Origin: Cupriavidus sp. WGlv3
GTDB taxonomy: Bacteria > Pseudomonadota > Gammaproteobacteria > Burkholderiales > Burkholderiaceae
NCBI RefSeq assembly: GCF_023952475.1
Contig: NZ_JALHRX010000014.1
Location: 95,063 to 159,062, forward strand
Reading direction: 5' to 3'
Length of the DNA stretch: 64,000 nt
Below the pieces are notes generated by a model, which saw nothing but the letters and a program-made list of their open reading frames with translations, was not told the origin of the DNA and made no database searches. Within the stretch, counting starts at the first letter, position 1; every line of letters begins with the position of its first letter. A program made the position numbers and the translations under genes. Positions 34,628-45,343 of this stretch are shown piece by piece.

Positions 34628-35401
34628 GTGGCCAACCGCAACCGCATGGCCAGTGCCACCCGCACCCACGCGGCGCCGGCGCGCGCCGTCTTCAATCCGG
34701 TGCGCTGGCTCGGCTACCTGCTGGGTTGCGTGGTCGCCGGCGTGGTGGCGATGCAGCTGTACTTCTTCGTGCAGATCGCCAGCTGGCAGTACCTCAATCC
34801 CACCACCACCACCTTCATGCGCGCCGAGCGCTGGCGCCTGTGCGGCATCAACGTGTGGAATTGCGGCCTGAACCGGCAGTGGGTGCCGTACGATCGCATC
34901 TCGCGCAACCTCAAGCGCGCGGTGATCGCCAGCGAGGACGCCGACTTCGTCAACCACCCCGGCTATGAACTCGATGCCATGCTCGATGCCTGGGAGCGCA
35001 ACAAGAAGCGCGGGCGCATCGTGCGCGGCGGCTCCACCATCACGCAGCAGCTGGCCAAGAACCTGTTCCTGTCGTCGGAGCAGCATTACTTGCGCAAGGG
35101 CCAGGAGCTTGCGATCACGTGGATGCTCGAATTCTGGCTCGACAAGCAGCGCATCTACGAGATCTATCTGAATTCGGTGGAGTGGGGCGAGGGCGTGTTC
35201 GGCGCGCAGGCCGCGGCGCAGCACTACTTCCGCACCGGTGCCGACAAGCTCAGCGTGGGCCAGTCAGCGCGCATGGCGGCGGCGTTGCCCGCGCCCAAGT
35301 GCTTCGACAAGAAAGAGTATTGCGCCAACGTGCGCGTGAACTTCCGCGTCAAGGCGGGGATCATCGCGCGGCGGATGGGGGCAGCGACGCTGCCCGACTG
35401 A
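34628..35401 (+). CDS. mtgA: Monofunctional biosynthetic peptidoglycan transglycosylase
   Basis: 257 residues from the GTG at 34628 (ATG 34646 is an alternative). A transmembrane anchor (about residues 27-50, LGYLLGCVVAGVVAMQLYFF) precedes a GT51 domain with catalytic Glu103 in AVIASEDADFVNHPG and the hallmark RGGSTITQQLAKNLFLS (about 136-152). It polymerises lipid II glycan chains without transpeptidase activity. The pairing with aroE is common in Burkholderiales. Confidence 0.95.
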   Translation: MANRNRMASATRTHAAPARAVFNPVRWLGYLLGCVVAGVVAMQLYFFVQIASWQYLNPTTTTFMRAERWRLCGINVWNCGLNRQWVPYDRISRNLKRAVIASEDADFVNHPGYELDAMLDAWERNKKRGRIVRGGSTITQQLAKNLFLSSEQHYLRKGQELAITWMLEFWLDKQRIYEIYLNSVEWGEGVFGAQAAAQHYFRTGADKLSVGQSARMAAALPAPKCFDKKEYCANVRVNFRVKAGIIARRMGAATLPD

Positions 35402-35412
35402 AGCCGCCGGCC

Positions 35413-36375
35413 TCAGCTCAGCCACCCCTTGCGGCGGAAATACACCAGCGGGATCGCCGCCGACACCGCCATCAGCGCAATTGCCCACGGATAGCCGGCG
35501 CCCCAGTCCAGTTCCGGCATGAACTTGAAGTTCATGCCGTAGATGCTGGCAATCAGCGTGGGCGGCATCAGCGCCACCGACACCACCGAGAACAGCTTGA
35601 TGATCTTGTTCTGGTTGATGTTGATGAAACCGACGGTGGCGTCCATCAGGAAGTTGATCTTGTCGAACAGGAACGCGGTGTGGTTCTCGATTGAATCGAT
35701 GTCGCGCAGGATCTGGCGCGCCTCGTCCTGCTGCTCGGCCGACAGCAGCTGGCTGCGCATCAGGAAGGACACCGCGCGGCGCGTGTCCATCACGTTGCGG
35801 CGGATGCGGCCGTTCAGGTCTTCCTCGCGCGCGATGGTTTCCAGCACGTCGGCCGCGGCGGCATCGGTCACGTTCTCGGCCAGCACGCGGCGGCTGGCTT
35901 CTTCCAGTCGCTCGTAGATTTCCTCGATCGAGTCGGCCGAGTATTCCGCGTCGGTCGCGTACAGGTCCATCAGCACGTCCTTGGCGTTGCGCACCGAGCC
36001 CGGGCGCATGCGCGCGCGCAGCCGCACCAGGCGGAACACCGGCAGGTCTTCGTCGTGGATGGAGAACAGCACGTCCTTGGTCAGCACGAAGGCGACGCGC
36101 ACGTTGCGCGACACCTCTTCCTCGTCGAGCAGGAAGTCGGTGCGGATATGGATATTCTCGTCCTCGCCCTCGAAATAACGCGCGGACGCTTCCAGGTCGC
36201 CCAGGTCTTCCAGTTCAGGAAGGGCGACGCCATAGGCTTCCTTGATCCAGTTCAGTTCCTCGTCGTCGGGATTGACGACATCGATCCAGATCGGCTTGTG
36301 CTGCAGCAGCTCATTGCGCTCGTCGACCTGCTCCTGGGCAAGCCGGCCTTTTTGCAGGACGAACAGGTTGATCAT
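35413..36375 (-). CDS. corA: Magnesium/cobalt transporter CorA
   Basis: 320 residues. The long soluble N-terminal funnel is followed by two transmembrane helices at the C-terminus, with the selectivity motif YGMNF (about residue 285) before the last helix pair segment and an MPEL loop. CorA is the main Mg2+ channel. It is convergent with mtgA, 12 bp apart. Upstream lies a 566-bp gap containing an RNA-like structure that may be a leader. Confidence 0.96.
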   Translation of the reverse strand: MINLFVLQKGRLAQEQVDERNELLQHKPIWIDVVNPDDEELNWIKEAYGVALPELEDLGDLEASARYFEGEDENIHIRTDFLLDEEEVSRNVRVAFVLTKDVLFSIHDEDLPVFRLVRLRARMRPGSVRNAKDVLMDLYATDAEYSADSIEEIYERLEEASRRVLAENVTDAAAADVLETIAREEDLNGRIRRNVMDTRRAVSFLMRSQLLSAEQQDEARQILRDIDSIENHTAFLFDKINFLMDATVGFININQNKIIKLFSVVSVALMPPTLIASIYGMNFKFMPELDWGAGYPWAIALMAVSAAIPLVYFRRKGWLS

Positions 36376-36941
36376 CCCCGGGATTCCTTATTGCTGATTG
36401 CGACGAAAAACAAAGACAAGCGCGAAGACAAGCGCAGGCGGCTGGCCGCATTCCCAGGTATTGCGTCATGCCCCGTCTTGGCCCCGCGGCATGCCGCAAA
36501 ACGAGCCGAAAATGGCCGGGCCACGGGCAAGCGTGATCGCGCTGTCCCGCGGCTGCGCGCGGCAGGCGGACAAGGCGATGGCGTTTGCCTGGGTTGGCTG
36601 GCTAGCCGGGAGAGGGAAGATCCGCCACGGTGGGCGCGCATGGAGGCGCCGCCGGTGGCACGGAAAGACACTCGCCCGCAGTTCTGACTGCGGGCAAGGC
36701 CGACGAAGCGCGGAGCCGGGTGCTCCGGGCGGGTCGTCGTTACGCAGCCCGCAGTGACATGGCATTCGCAGAGGTCGCAGCGTTGCCGCGCCAACTCGAA
36801 CACCCGATGCTACTGCCCACGTAATTTCTCCGGGATTGTGATGGCCGCGAGTGTAGCCCAACGGAGGGTGGCTTGTTAAGTGAAATCTCCGCGACGGGCG
36901 CGCGCCGTTGCCGGCTCGCGACCCGGCATGCACCGCGGGCG
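36376..36941 (-). other. Non-coding gap upstream of corA
   Basis: 566 bp between the corA start and the stop of the upstream DMT gene, on whose strand both genes run. Frames are open here but none has a domain or ribosome site. The 5' half holds hairpin-forming repeats described separately. No sequence matching tmRNA, 6S, 4.5S, RNase P or a known riboswitch was recognised by eye. Confidence 0.4.
36674..36755 (-). promoter_or_regulatory. Competing hairpins in the corA leader
   Basis: GCCCGCAGT occurs at 36674-36682 and again at 36747-36755, while its complement ACTGCGGGC occurs once at 36687-36695. The copy at 36674 makes a perfect 9-bp hairpin with a 4-base loop (TCTG); the distal copy can pair with the same strand instead. 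Mutually exclusive pairing is a feature of RNA switches, but the switch and its signal are inference. Confidence 0.4.
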
Positions 36942-37841
36942 TCAGCCGGCCACGCCGCGCAGCCGGCGCCACAGCAGCGGCGCCAGCATCACCGAGGACA
37001 GCGCCAGGAACATCAGCACGATCGCGGCGTAGTCCTGCCAGTGCGGCTGCTCGCCCAGCAGCCACATCCCGGAAAACACCCCGACCACCGGGATGAACAT
37101 GATCGACAGGCTCGACACCACCGGCGGCAGGCTGCGCGCCAGCCCGAACCACACCAGGTGGCAGAAGGCGAAGACCACCACCGCGTTGTAGGCGATCGCG
37201 GCCCATTCGATGGCGGTGGGCATGCGCCAGCCGTCTTCCAGCAGCAACGATCCCAGCGCCAGGAAGGGCAGGGTCGCGGCCAGCATCCAGAAGGTCATGG
37301 CGCCGATCGGCACGTCGGTCTGGGTGCGCTTCATCAGCTGGGTGCCGAAGCCCCAGCCGGCCGCGGCCAGCAGCATCAGCAGCGTGCCGGCCGGGCTGCC
37401 GGTCAGCGCGGCGAGCTCGCCCGACAGCAGCAGCACCGTACCCGCGAGCGCGCAGCCGATACCCAGCCAGGCCCACGTGCCGATGCGCTCGCGGAAAAAC
37501 ACCAGGCCCCAGACCACCGCCCAGATCGGCATGGTGTAGCCGAGGATGGCGGCGCGGCCCGACGACAGCATCTTGACCGCGCAGATCGCGAACAGGTGCC
37601 AGATCACCATGTTGGGCAGCGCCAGCCGCAATACCGTGCCCCATTCGCGCCGCGGCACCGCCAGCGAATCGCCGCGCAGCCGCAAGGCCAGCCCCAGCGC
37701 CACCAGCCCGCCGGCCATGCACAGCAGGCGGAAGCCCATCGCCGGAAAATGCGCCACGCCCACCTTCATGATGGGCCAGTTGATGCCCCAGGCGAGCGTC
37801 AGCACCACAAGCAGGAAGAGACCACGGCGATCAAGAGACAT
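36942..37841 (-). CDS. EamA/DMT-family transporter
   Basis: 299 residues from ATG 37841 (MSLDRRGLFLLVVLTLAWGINWPIMK). Ten hydrophobic segments arranged as two five-helix EamA repeats are visible; the WGINWPIMKVG opening and GVFSGMWLLGEQP in the second repeat are typical. Members export metabolites such as amino acids. It is a single gene upstream of corA on the same strand and divergent from pyrF. Confidence 0.92.
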   Translation of the reverse strand: MSLDRRGLFLLVVLTLAWGINWPIMKVGVAHFPAMGFRLLCMAGGLVALGLALRLRGDSLAVPRREWGTVLRLALPNMVIWHLFAICAVKMLSSGRAAILGYTMPIWAVVWGLVFFRERIGTWAWLGIGCALAGTVLLLSGELAALTGSPAGTLLMLLAAAGWGFGTQLMKRTQTDVPIGAMTFWMLAATLPFLALGSLLLEDGWRMPTAIEWAAIAYNAVVVFAFCHLVWFGLARSLPPVVSSLSIMFIPVVGVFSGMWLLGEQPHWQDYAAIVLMFLALSSVMLAPLLWRRLRGVAG

Positions 37842-38067
37842 GACGGGACGCGGCTGTGCGGGATGCCGCGCATTGTTTTGAGACGAAGCGCAAAACGATA
37901 GCACGCAGCGGGTAAAATTGCCGAAAGCGACATATGCTGCAGGGATGAAAGGTTTTCACGCCGCTGCGGCCAACCGCGCCGGCCGAGTCCATCGGCCTGA
38001 TCGGCCAGATCGACCAGGATCGGCCGCACGATGAGACGCCGGCGCCACCAGGACATTCCGAGTACCC

Positions 38068-38886
38068 ATGACTTTCACCGAGCAGCTTGCTGCCGCCTGG
38101 CAGCGCAACGATTCCCTCCTGTGCGTCGGGCTCGATCCTGATCCGCACAAGCTTCCCCTGTCCCTGACCGGCGCCGGCGGCGCCATCTTCTCGTTCTGCC
38201 GCGAGATCGTCGACGCCACCGCCGACCTGGTCTGCGCCTTCAAGCCGCAGATCGCCTACTTCCATTCGCAGCGCGCCGAAGACCAGCTCGAGCAGCTGAT
38301 CCACTATATCCATGATGCCCATCCCGGCATCCCGGTGATCCTCGACGCCAAGCGCGGCGACATCGGCTCGACCGCCGAGCACTATGCGCTGGAAGCCTTC
38401 GAGCGCTACAAGGCCGATGCGGTCACGGTCAGCCCGTACATGGGCTTCGACTCGATGCAGCCCTATCTCGCCTACCCGGGCCGCGGCGTGATCGTGCTGT
38501 GCCGGACCTCCAACCCGGGCGGTTCGGACGTCCAGTTCCTGCAGGTTGATGGCAAGCCGCTGTACCAGCTGGTGGCCGAGGCCGCGCGCGAGCGCTGGAA
38601 CACCACCGGCCAGATGGGCCTGGTGGTCGGCGCGACCTTCCCCAACGAGATTGCGCGGGTGCGCCAGATCGTCGGCGACATGCCGCTGCTGATTCCCGGC
38701 ATCGGCGCCCAGGGCGGCGACATCGAGGCCACGGTGAAGGCCGGGCGCACCGCCGACGGCACCGGCATGATGATCAATTCGTCGCGCGCCATCCTGTACG
38801 CCAGCCGCGAGAAAGATTTCGCCACGGCTGCGCGCAACGTCGCGCTGCAGACGCGCGAGACCATCAACCGCTACCGCCACGGCTGA
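38068..38886 (+). CDS. pyrF: Orotidine 5'-phosphate decarboxylase, type 2
   Basis: 272 residues, the size of the longer type 2 enzymes. It makes UMP from OMP. The catalytic Asp-Lys array lies in VILDAKRGDIGSTAEHYA (about residue 91), with FKPQIAYF before it and LIPGIGAQGGDIEA (about 210) binding phosphate. It is monocistronic, ended by the terminator at 38907. Confidence 0.96.
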   Translation: MTFTEQLAAAWQRNDSLLCVGLDPDPHKLPLSLTGAGGAIFSFCREIVDATADLVCAFKPQIAYFHSQRAEDQLEQLIHYIHDAHPGIPVILDAKRGDIGSTAEHYALEAFERYKADAVTVSPYMGFDSMQPYLAYPGRGVIVLCRTSNPGGSDVQFLQVDGKPLYQLVAEAARERWNTTGQMGLVVGATFPNEIARVRQIVGDMPLLIPGIGAQGGDIEATVKAGRTADGTGMMINSSRAILYASREKDFATAARNVALQTRETINRYRHG

Positions 38887-38906
38887 CCGCTGCACGCGGA
38901 AGATAA

Positions 38907-38934
38907 AAAAACCGCGCCTTCAGGCGCGGTTTTT
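38907..38934. terminator. Rho-independent terminator after pyrF (bidirectional)
   Basis: AAAAACCGCGCC (38907-38918), loop TTCA, GGCGCGGTTTTT (38923-38934). It also serves the convergent pncC gene. Confidence 0.9.
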
Positions 38935-38967
38935 CGTTGGATCGGCCTGCTTGCGGCGGCGCATGTT

Positions 38968-39465
38968 TCAGGCCTCGTTGCGCAGCAACTCCACCAGGCC
39001 CCGCATCGCGTGCTCGGCCGCCTGGCGCCGGATTTGCGCGCGGTCGCCGGGAAAGCGCTGGGTTTCAACGATGGTGGTGATGCGGTTGCTCCAGCCAAAG
39101 CACACCATGCCGACGGGCTTTTCCGGGGTGCCGCCGTTGGGGCCGGCGACTCCGGTGATCGACAGGGAAACCTGCGCGCGACTGTTCAGCAGCGCCCCTT
39201 CCGCCATCGCGCGCGCAACCTCTTCGCTGACCGCGCCGTGATCGCGGATCAGCTTGGCGGGCACGCCCAGCATGGTCGACTTGGCCTCGTTGGAGTACGT
39301 GACAAAGCCGCGCTCGAACCAGCCCGACGAGCCCGACACGTCGGTAATGGCGGCGGCGACCAGGCCGCCGGTGCAGGATTCGGCGGTGGCCAGCATCAGG
39401 GATTTGTCGGCTAGGGCGACGCCGGCCTGGATGGCGAGCTGGTCGAGCAGGCGGCTGACGGACAT
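38968..39465 (-). CDS. pncC: CinA-family nicotinamide-nucleotide amidase
   Basis: 165 residues, a stand-alone CinA C-terminal domain. PncC deamidates NMN to nicotinate mononucleotide in NAD recycling. The catalytic LATAESCTGGLVAAAITDVSGSS (residues 25-47) and SITGVAGPNGGTPEKPVGMV (about 102-121) are conserved. It lies 46 bp downstream of pgpA on the same strand. Confidence 0.93.
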   Translation of the reverse strand: MSVSRLLDQLAIQAGVALADKSLMLATAESCTGGLVAAAITDVSGSSGWFERGFVTYSNEAKSTMLGVPAKLIRDHGAVSEEVARAMAEGALLNSRAQVSLSITGVAGPNGGTPEKPVGMVCFGWSNRITTIVETQRFPGDRAQIRRQAAEHAMRGLVELLRNEA

Positions 39466-39511
39466 GATGGGTGCAGGGGTTGTGTTGGGGAATCAGTTTG
39501 GCGTTGGCCGC

Positions 39512-40078
39512 TCAGAACGAGCGCCACAGGGCAAACACCAGCAGCGTGTAGAACGCCGCGAAGATGTCGTCGAACATCACGCCGAAGCCGCCGCGCAGGC
39601 CCGGGCCTTTCAAGCTGCGGTCATAGTGGCCGATCGGGGCCGGCTTGGCGATATCGAATAGCCGGAACCACAGGAACGCGGCGAACTGACCCCAGAAACC
39701 GGTTGGCATGACAAAGGCCAGCACCAGCCAGAACGCCACGATCTCGTCCCAGACCATGCTGCCGTGGTCGTGCACGCCCATGTCGCGCGCGGTGCGGGCG
39801 CACGCCCACAGGCCCACGACGAAGCCGCCGCTGATGATCCACAGCCAGGTGGCGGGCTCGATCCACAGCGAAATCACCACGAACGAAAGCCAGGCGTAGA
39901 GCGTGCCGACGGTGCCCGGGCCGACCGGCGACAGGCCCGAGCCGAAGCCGAAGGCGATCAGGTGCGCCGGATGCGCCAGCATGAAGCGTGCGCTCGGGCG
40001 CGTGACCTTGACGGTCTGGCCGGCTTCCAGGGTCAGGGCGGGGTCGCGCGGCGCGGCCCCGGGAGGGAAGGTGGACAT
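39512..40078 (-). CDS. pgpA: Phosphatidylglycerophosphatase A
   Basis: 188 residues from ATG 40078. PgpA dephosphorylates phosphatidylglycerophosphate. Membrane segments are clear, and the family motifs GSGLSPVGPGTVGTL (about residue 47) and DEIVAFWLVLAFVMP (about 112), with DDIFAAFYTLLVF near the C-terminus, supply the acidic metal-binding residues. It forms a thiL-pgpA-pncC series on the minus strand. Confidence 0.94.
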   Translation of the reverse strand: MSTFPPGAAPRDPALTLEAGQTVKVTRPSARFMLAHPAHLIAFGFGSGLSPVGPGTVGTLYAWLSFVVISLWIEPATWLWIISGGFVVGLWACARTARDMGVHDHGSMVWDEIVAFWLVLAFVMPTGFWGQFAAFLWFRLFDIAKPAPIGHYDRSLKGPGLRGGFGVMFDDIFAAFYTLLVFALWRSF

Positions 40079-40203
40079 CAAAGTTGGCTCGTGTGATGCG
40101 GATACGGCTTATGGTTATGGCCGGCTTGCGCTGCGATGCGTGCGGGACTCCCGTGCCCGCGCAGGCGCCGATGCCGGCATCATGACATGCCCGTGACCGG
40201 GTG

Positions 40204-41184
40204 TCAGGGGGCTGCGAAATGGTCGAAGCTGGCGCCCTCGTAGCGGGTCGGGTTGCCGGCGCGGTCGACCAGCCGCAGGCCGGGCTCGGGCGTGATCGCG
40301 CCGACGCGCGTCAGCGGCAGCGCCAGCCGCTCACTGATGGCCGCAATGGCGGCGCGGTGGCCGGCCGGCGCGGTGAAGCACAGTTCATAGTCGTCGCCGC
40401 CGGCCAGCACGCACTCGCGCTGGATGGCATCGGGCTGGCCGGCCAGCACTGCCGAGCGGGGCAGGGCATCGACATCGACCAGCGCGCCCACCTGCGAACG
40501 CGTCAGGATATGACCGAGGTCGCCCACCAGGCCATCGGAGATATCCAGTGCGGCATGCGCCACGCCGCGCAAGGCCATGCCCAGCGCCACCCGCGGCGTC
40601 GGCGCGTCCATGCGCGGCCGGACCTGGGTGAATTCGGGTTCGGGCAGCAGCCATTCGCCGCGGCAGTCGCCCAGCGCCAGCCGCGCGTCGCCCAGGGTGC
40701 CGGAGATCCAGATATCGTCGCCGGGGCGCGCGGCGTCGCGGCGTAGCGCCGCGCGCAGCGGCACGTCGCCGAATACCGTCAGCGACAGCGTCAGCGGGCC
40801 ACGCGTGGTGTCGCCGCCCACCAGTTCGCAGCCGTGTTCGTCGGCCAGCGCCAGCATGCCGCCGGCCAGGTCGGCCAGCCATTCGGGCTCGGCCTCCGGC
40901 AAGGCCAGGGCCAGCGTGAAGGCGCGCGGCTCGGCGCCCATGGCGGCCAGGTCCGACAGGTTTACCGCCAACGCCTTGTGGCCGAGCGCGCGCGGCGCCA
41001 CGTCGGGAAAGAAATGGCGCCCGCTGACCAGCATGTCGGTGCTGATGGCGAGATGATGGCCGGGACGGCCCTCGATCAGTGCGCAGTCGTCGCCCACGCC
41101 GAGCGCAGCCTTGCGCACCGGCCGCGTGAAATAGCGGCGGATCAGGTCGAATTCGGAAAGCTGGGCGGGCTGGGCGTTGGGCAT
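40204..41184 (-). CDS. thiL: Thiamine-monophosphate kinase
   Basis: 326 residues from ATG 41184. ThiL phosphorylates thiamine monophosphate to the active diphosphate. GVGDDCALIE (about residue 29), LAISTDMLVSGRHF, GHKALAVNLSDLAAMGAEP and VGGDTTRGPLTLSLTVFG are the Mg-ATP motifs of the PurM-like fold, and GGDDYELCF lies near the C-terminus. It is divergent from maeB. Confidence 0.95.
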   Translation of the reverse strand: MPNAQPAQLSEFDLIRRYFTRPVRKAALGVGDDCALIEGRPGHHLAISTDMLVSGRHFFPDVAPRALGHKALAVNLSDLAAMGAEPRAFTLALALPEAEPEWLADLAGGMLALADEHGCELVGGDTTRGPLTLSLTVFGDVPLRAALRRDAARPGDDIWISGTLGDARLALGDCRGEWLLPEPEFTQVRPRMDAPTPRVALGMALRGVAHAALDISDGLVGDLGHILTRSQVGALVDVDALPRSAVLAGQPDAIQRECVLAGGDDYELCFTAPAGHRAAIAAISERLALPLTRVGAITPEPGLRLVDRAGNPTRYEGASFDHFAAP

Positions 41185-41449
41185 GGATCGACGACGTGCC
41201 GGGATGGGCGGTGGAGTGACGGCGGGGTTGGGCAGGAGATCAGCAGGGTTTGCCGGCAAATCCGGCAGCGGCGCGCGGCATCAGCATGGGGCGCGTCGCG
41301 CGTTTCAGCAAGATACTGCCGCGCATCACAGCCATGACCGCCCTGCGCTGCGCCGCTTTGCCGGCTGGGCGCTACGCTTGCTGGTGTTGCCCGGGAGGAT
41401 GGGGCATATTGTACCGAATCGCAAAGGTGCCCCAAGCAAAACGCTTATT

Positions 41450-41474
41450 GTGAAATAGTTTTTCACTATATAAA
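41450..41474 (+). promoter_or_regulatory. maeB promoter with embedded inverted repeat
   Basis: A TATAAA -10 (41469-41474) lies about 100 bp before maeB in an AT-rich pocket. The spacer contains the perfect inverted repeat GTGAAA-TAGTT-TTTCAC (41450-41466), placed where a repressor would cover the -35/-10 interval. The -35 is poor (TTATTG, 18 bp away). Confidence 0.45.
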
Positions 41475-41574
41475 ATGCTGGGTTCCAAAGGAAGAGAAGG
41501 GCGGACGCGTGGAGCCGGTCCGCCGATCGTCCCCGCCTTGTCAATGACGGCTCCACCGATTGGAAGATGCGCCG

Positions 41575-43896
<2,322 letters not shown>

Positions 43897-43932
43897 GCCG
43901 ATTGCCTATGCCGGGAACGGGCCAAGGTGACG

Positions 43933-43956
43933 AAAAGCCGGGCTCGCCCGGCTTTT
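43933..43956 (+). terminator. Terminator of maeB
   Basis: AAAAGCCGGG, loop CTCG, CCCGGCTTTTTTT. Confidence 0.88.
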
Positions 43957-44256
43957 TTTATCGCCCCGTGACGATGGTTAGTATGCGCACACATACGCTT
44001 AACATATTGAAACAATTGAAGAAATTGCGCTGCAACAGGGGCGGGATTGATTAATTGCGTGCATGCGCGTAACCTTACGCCTTTGATACAGGCGCTCGCC
44101 ATGAGCGCCCCGGTGCGGCCGGCATTCCTCGCGCGACGCTTCAGGCAGCGCAGAGGGGCAGGCCAGGGTGGCCCGGACAGATCGTCTACCCAACCAGCGG
44201 CAGGCTCGATTTCCGGTTCAACCAAGACAAGCAACGTGGGTTTCCAAGTTTCTCCG

Positions 44257-44646
44257 ATGCGGCACGCAACGCGCATGCTGGCCCGGTCCCTGACCGGCGC
44301 GGCGCTGGTGCTGGCCCTGGCGCAGCCGACGCTGGCACGCCAGGCGCAGACCGAAGGGCTGGGAACCATTGCAGTGCAGCAGTTGCCCAACGAAGCGCGG
44401 CAGACCATGGAGCGCATCGAAGCCGGCGGCCCGTTCCCGTATGACAAGGACGGCTCGCGATTCGGCAACTACGAACGCATCCTGCCGCTAAGAGAACGCG
44501 GTTATTACCGCGAATACACGGTCAAGAGCGCCAGGAGCCGGAACCGGGGAGCCAAGCGGATCGTCTGCGGCGGGGAACAGCGCGCTGCCAACGATTGTTA
44601 CTACACGGAAGACCACTACAACAGCTTCAAACGGATACTCAAATGA
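44257..44646 (+). CDS. Secreted barnase-family ribonuclease (N1/T1 fold)
   Basis: 129 residues from ATG 44257, chosen because it gives a proper signal peptide (MRHATRMLARSLTGAALVLALAQPTLA, cleaved near residue 28); the frame is open to 44047 but has no signal from there. The mature domain has the guanyl-specific RNase layout: FPYDKDGSRFGNYERILP, catalytic Glu86 in YYREYTV, Arg101 in AKRIV and His120 in YTEDHYNSF. A Cys104-Cys114 pair could form a disulfide. The ATG of the barstar gene overlaps its stop, the classical toxin-inhibitor order. Confidence 0.9.
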   Translation: MRHATRMLARSLTGAALVLALAQPTLARQAQTEGLGTIAVQQLPNEARQTMERIEAGGPFPYDKDGSRFGNYERILPLRERGYYREYTVKSARSRNRGAKRIVCGGEQRAANDCYYTEDHYNSFKRILK

Positions 44647-45260
44647 TGACTGACATTTTCGGACTGGGCGACGCCCTTGCCGCCCGCGAAGAGCGCGGCG
44701 CCGGAGATGGCTGGCAGCGGGCTCAGCAGCAGGCCCAGAACCTATACGACAACGTGCTGATGATGCCGAGCCAGGAGCTCATGCAAAAACTCCCGCCCGC
44801 GACCGCGCCCGTGGCCATGCCCGCCGGTCCCGGTTGGAACGACGGCACCAGCGAGGGGGCCATGAACCTGTTCAAGACGGTGCGTCCGAACATCGTCCAG
44901 TCGATCCGCGCCTTCCGCGTGCCGGAACTGGCCCAGGCCGCGGCCGATCTCGGCCAGCATTTCCTGTATGCCAATTGTGCGCATTGCGCGAGCAAGGCGG
45001 AGATCCTGGAAACCATCGCCACCTCGTTCACCTTCCCCAAGCATTTCGGCAAGAATTTCGATGCACTGGCCGACTGCCTCACCGACATGATCTACAAGGC
45101 CGGCCCGCAGCCGGGTTTCGTGATCGTGCTGGAGGGCCTGCCGATCGCGCAGAAGTTCGACAAGGAAGCGCGCGAGGTGCTGCTCGACGTGTTCCGCGAC
45201 GCCGCCGAGTTCTGGGGCGAGCGCAAGGTGCAGTTCCGCGTGTTCTATTCGTTCGCCTGA
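44643..45260 (+). CDS. Barstar-family RNase inhibitor with N-terminal extension
   Basis: 205 residues, more than twice barstar (about 90). Residues from about 88 hold the barstar domain: FLYANCAHCASKAEILETIA and FTFPKHFGKNFDALADCLTDM, the acidic helix that plugs the RNase active site, then FVIVLEGLPIAQKF. The first about 87 residues (ALAAREERGAGDGWQRAQQQ and on) are not a domain I recognise and are predicted mostly flexible with helical parts. Start ATG 44643 overlaps the barnase stop, so inhibitor synthesis is coupled to the toxin. It should protect the cytoplasm from mis-targeted RNase. Confidence 0.9.
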   Translation: MMTDIFGLGDALAAREERGAGDGWQRAQQQAQNLYDNVLMMPSQELMQKLPPATAPVAMPAGPGWNDGTSEGAMNLFKTVRPNIVQSIRAFRVPELAQAAADLGQHFLYANCAHCASKAEILETIATSFTFPKHFGKNFDALADCLTDMIYKAGPQPGFVIVLEGLPIAQKFDKEAREVLLDVFRDAAEFWGERKVQFRVFYSFA

Positions 45261-45293
45261 CCGCGCCAGCTGCCGTTCCACGGCATACCAGGT

Positions 45294-45319
45294 AAAAAGC
45301 CCGCTGATGCGGGCTTTTT
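45294..45319. terminator. Rho-independent terminator after barstar (bidirectional)
   Basis: AAAAAGCCCGC (45294-45304), loop TGAT, GCGGGCTTTTT (45309-45319). It also ends the convergent yidB-like gene. Confidence 0.9.
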
Positions 45320-45343
45320 GCTTGTCAGGGTCAGGTGCGGCGC

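Noticed and set aside
36376..36941. Possible 6S, 4.5S, RNase P or tmRNA gene in the corA gap
   Set aside because: None of the conserved sequence blocks of these RNAs could be found on either strand.
44047..44256. Upstream start for the barnase gene
   Set aside because: The extra residues lack a signal peptide and interrupt the expected N-terminus; ATG 44257 gives a proper secretion signal.
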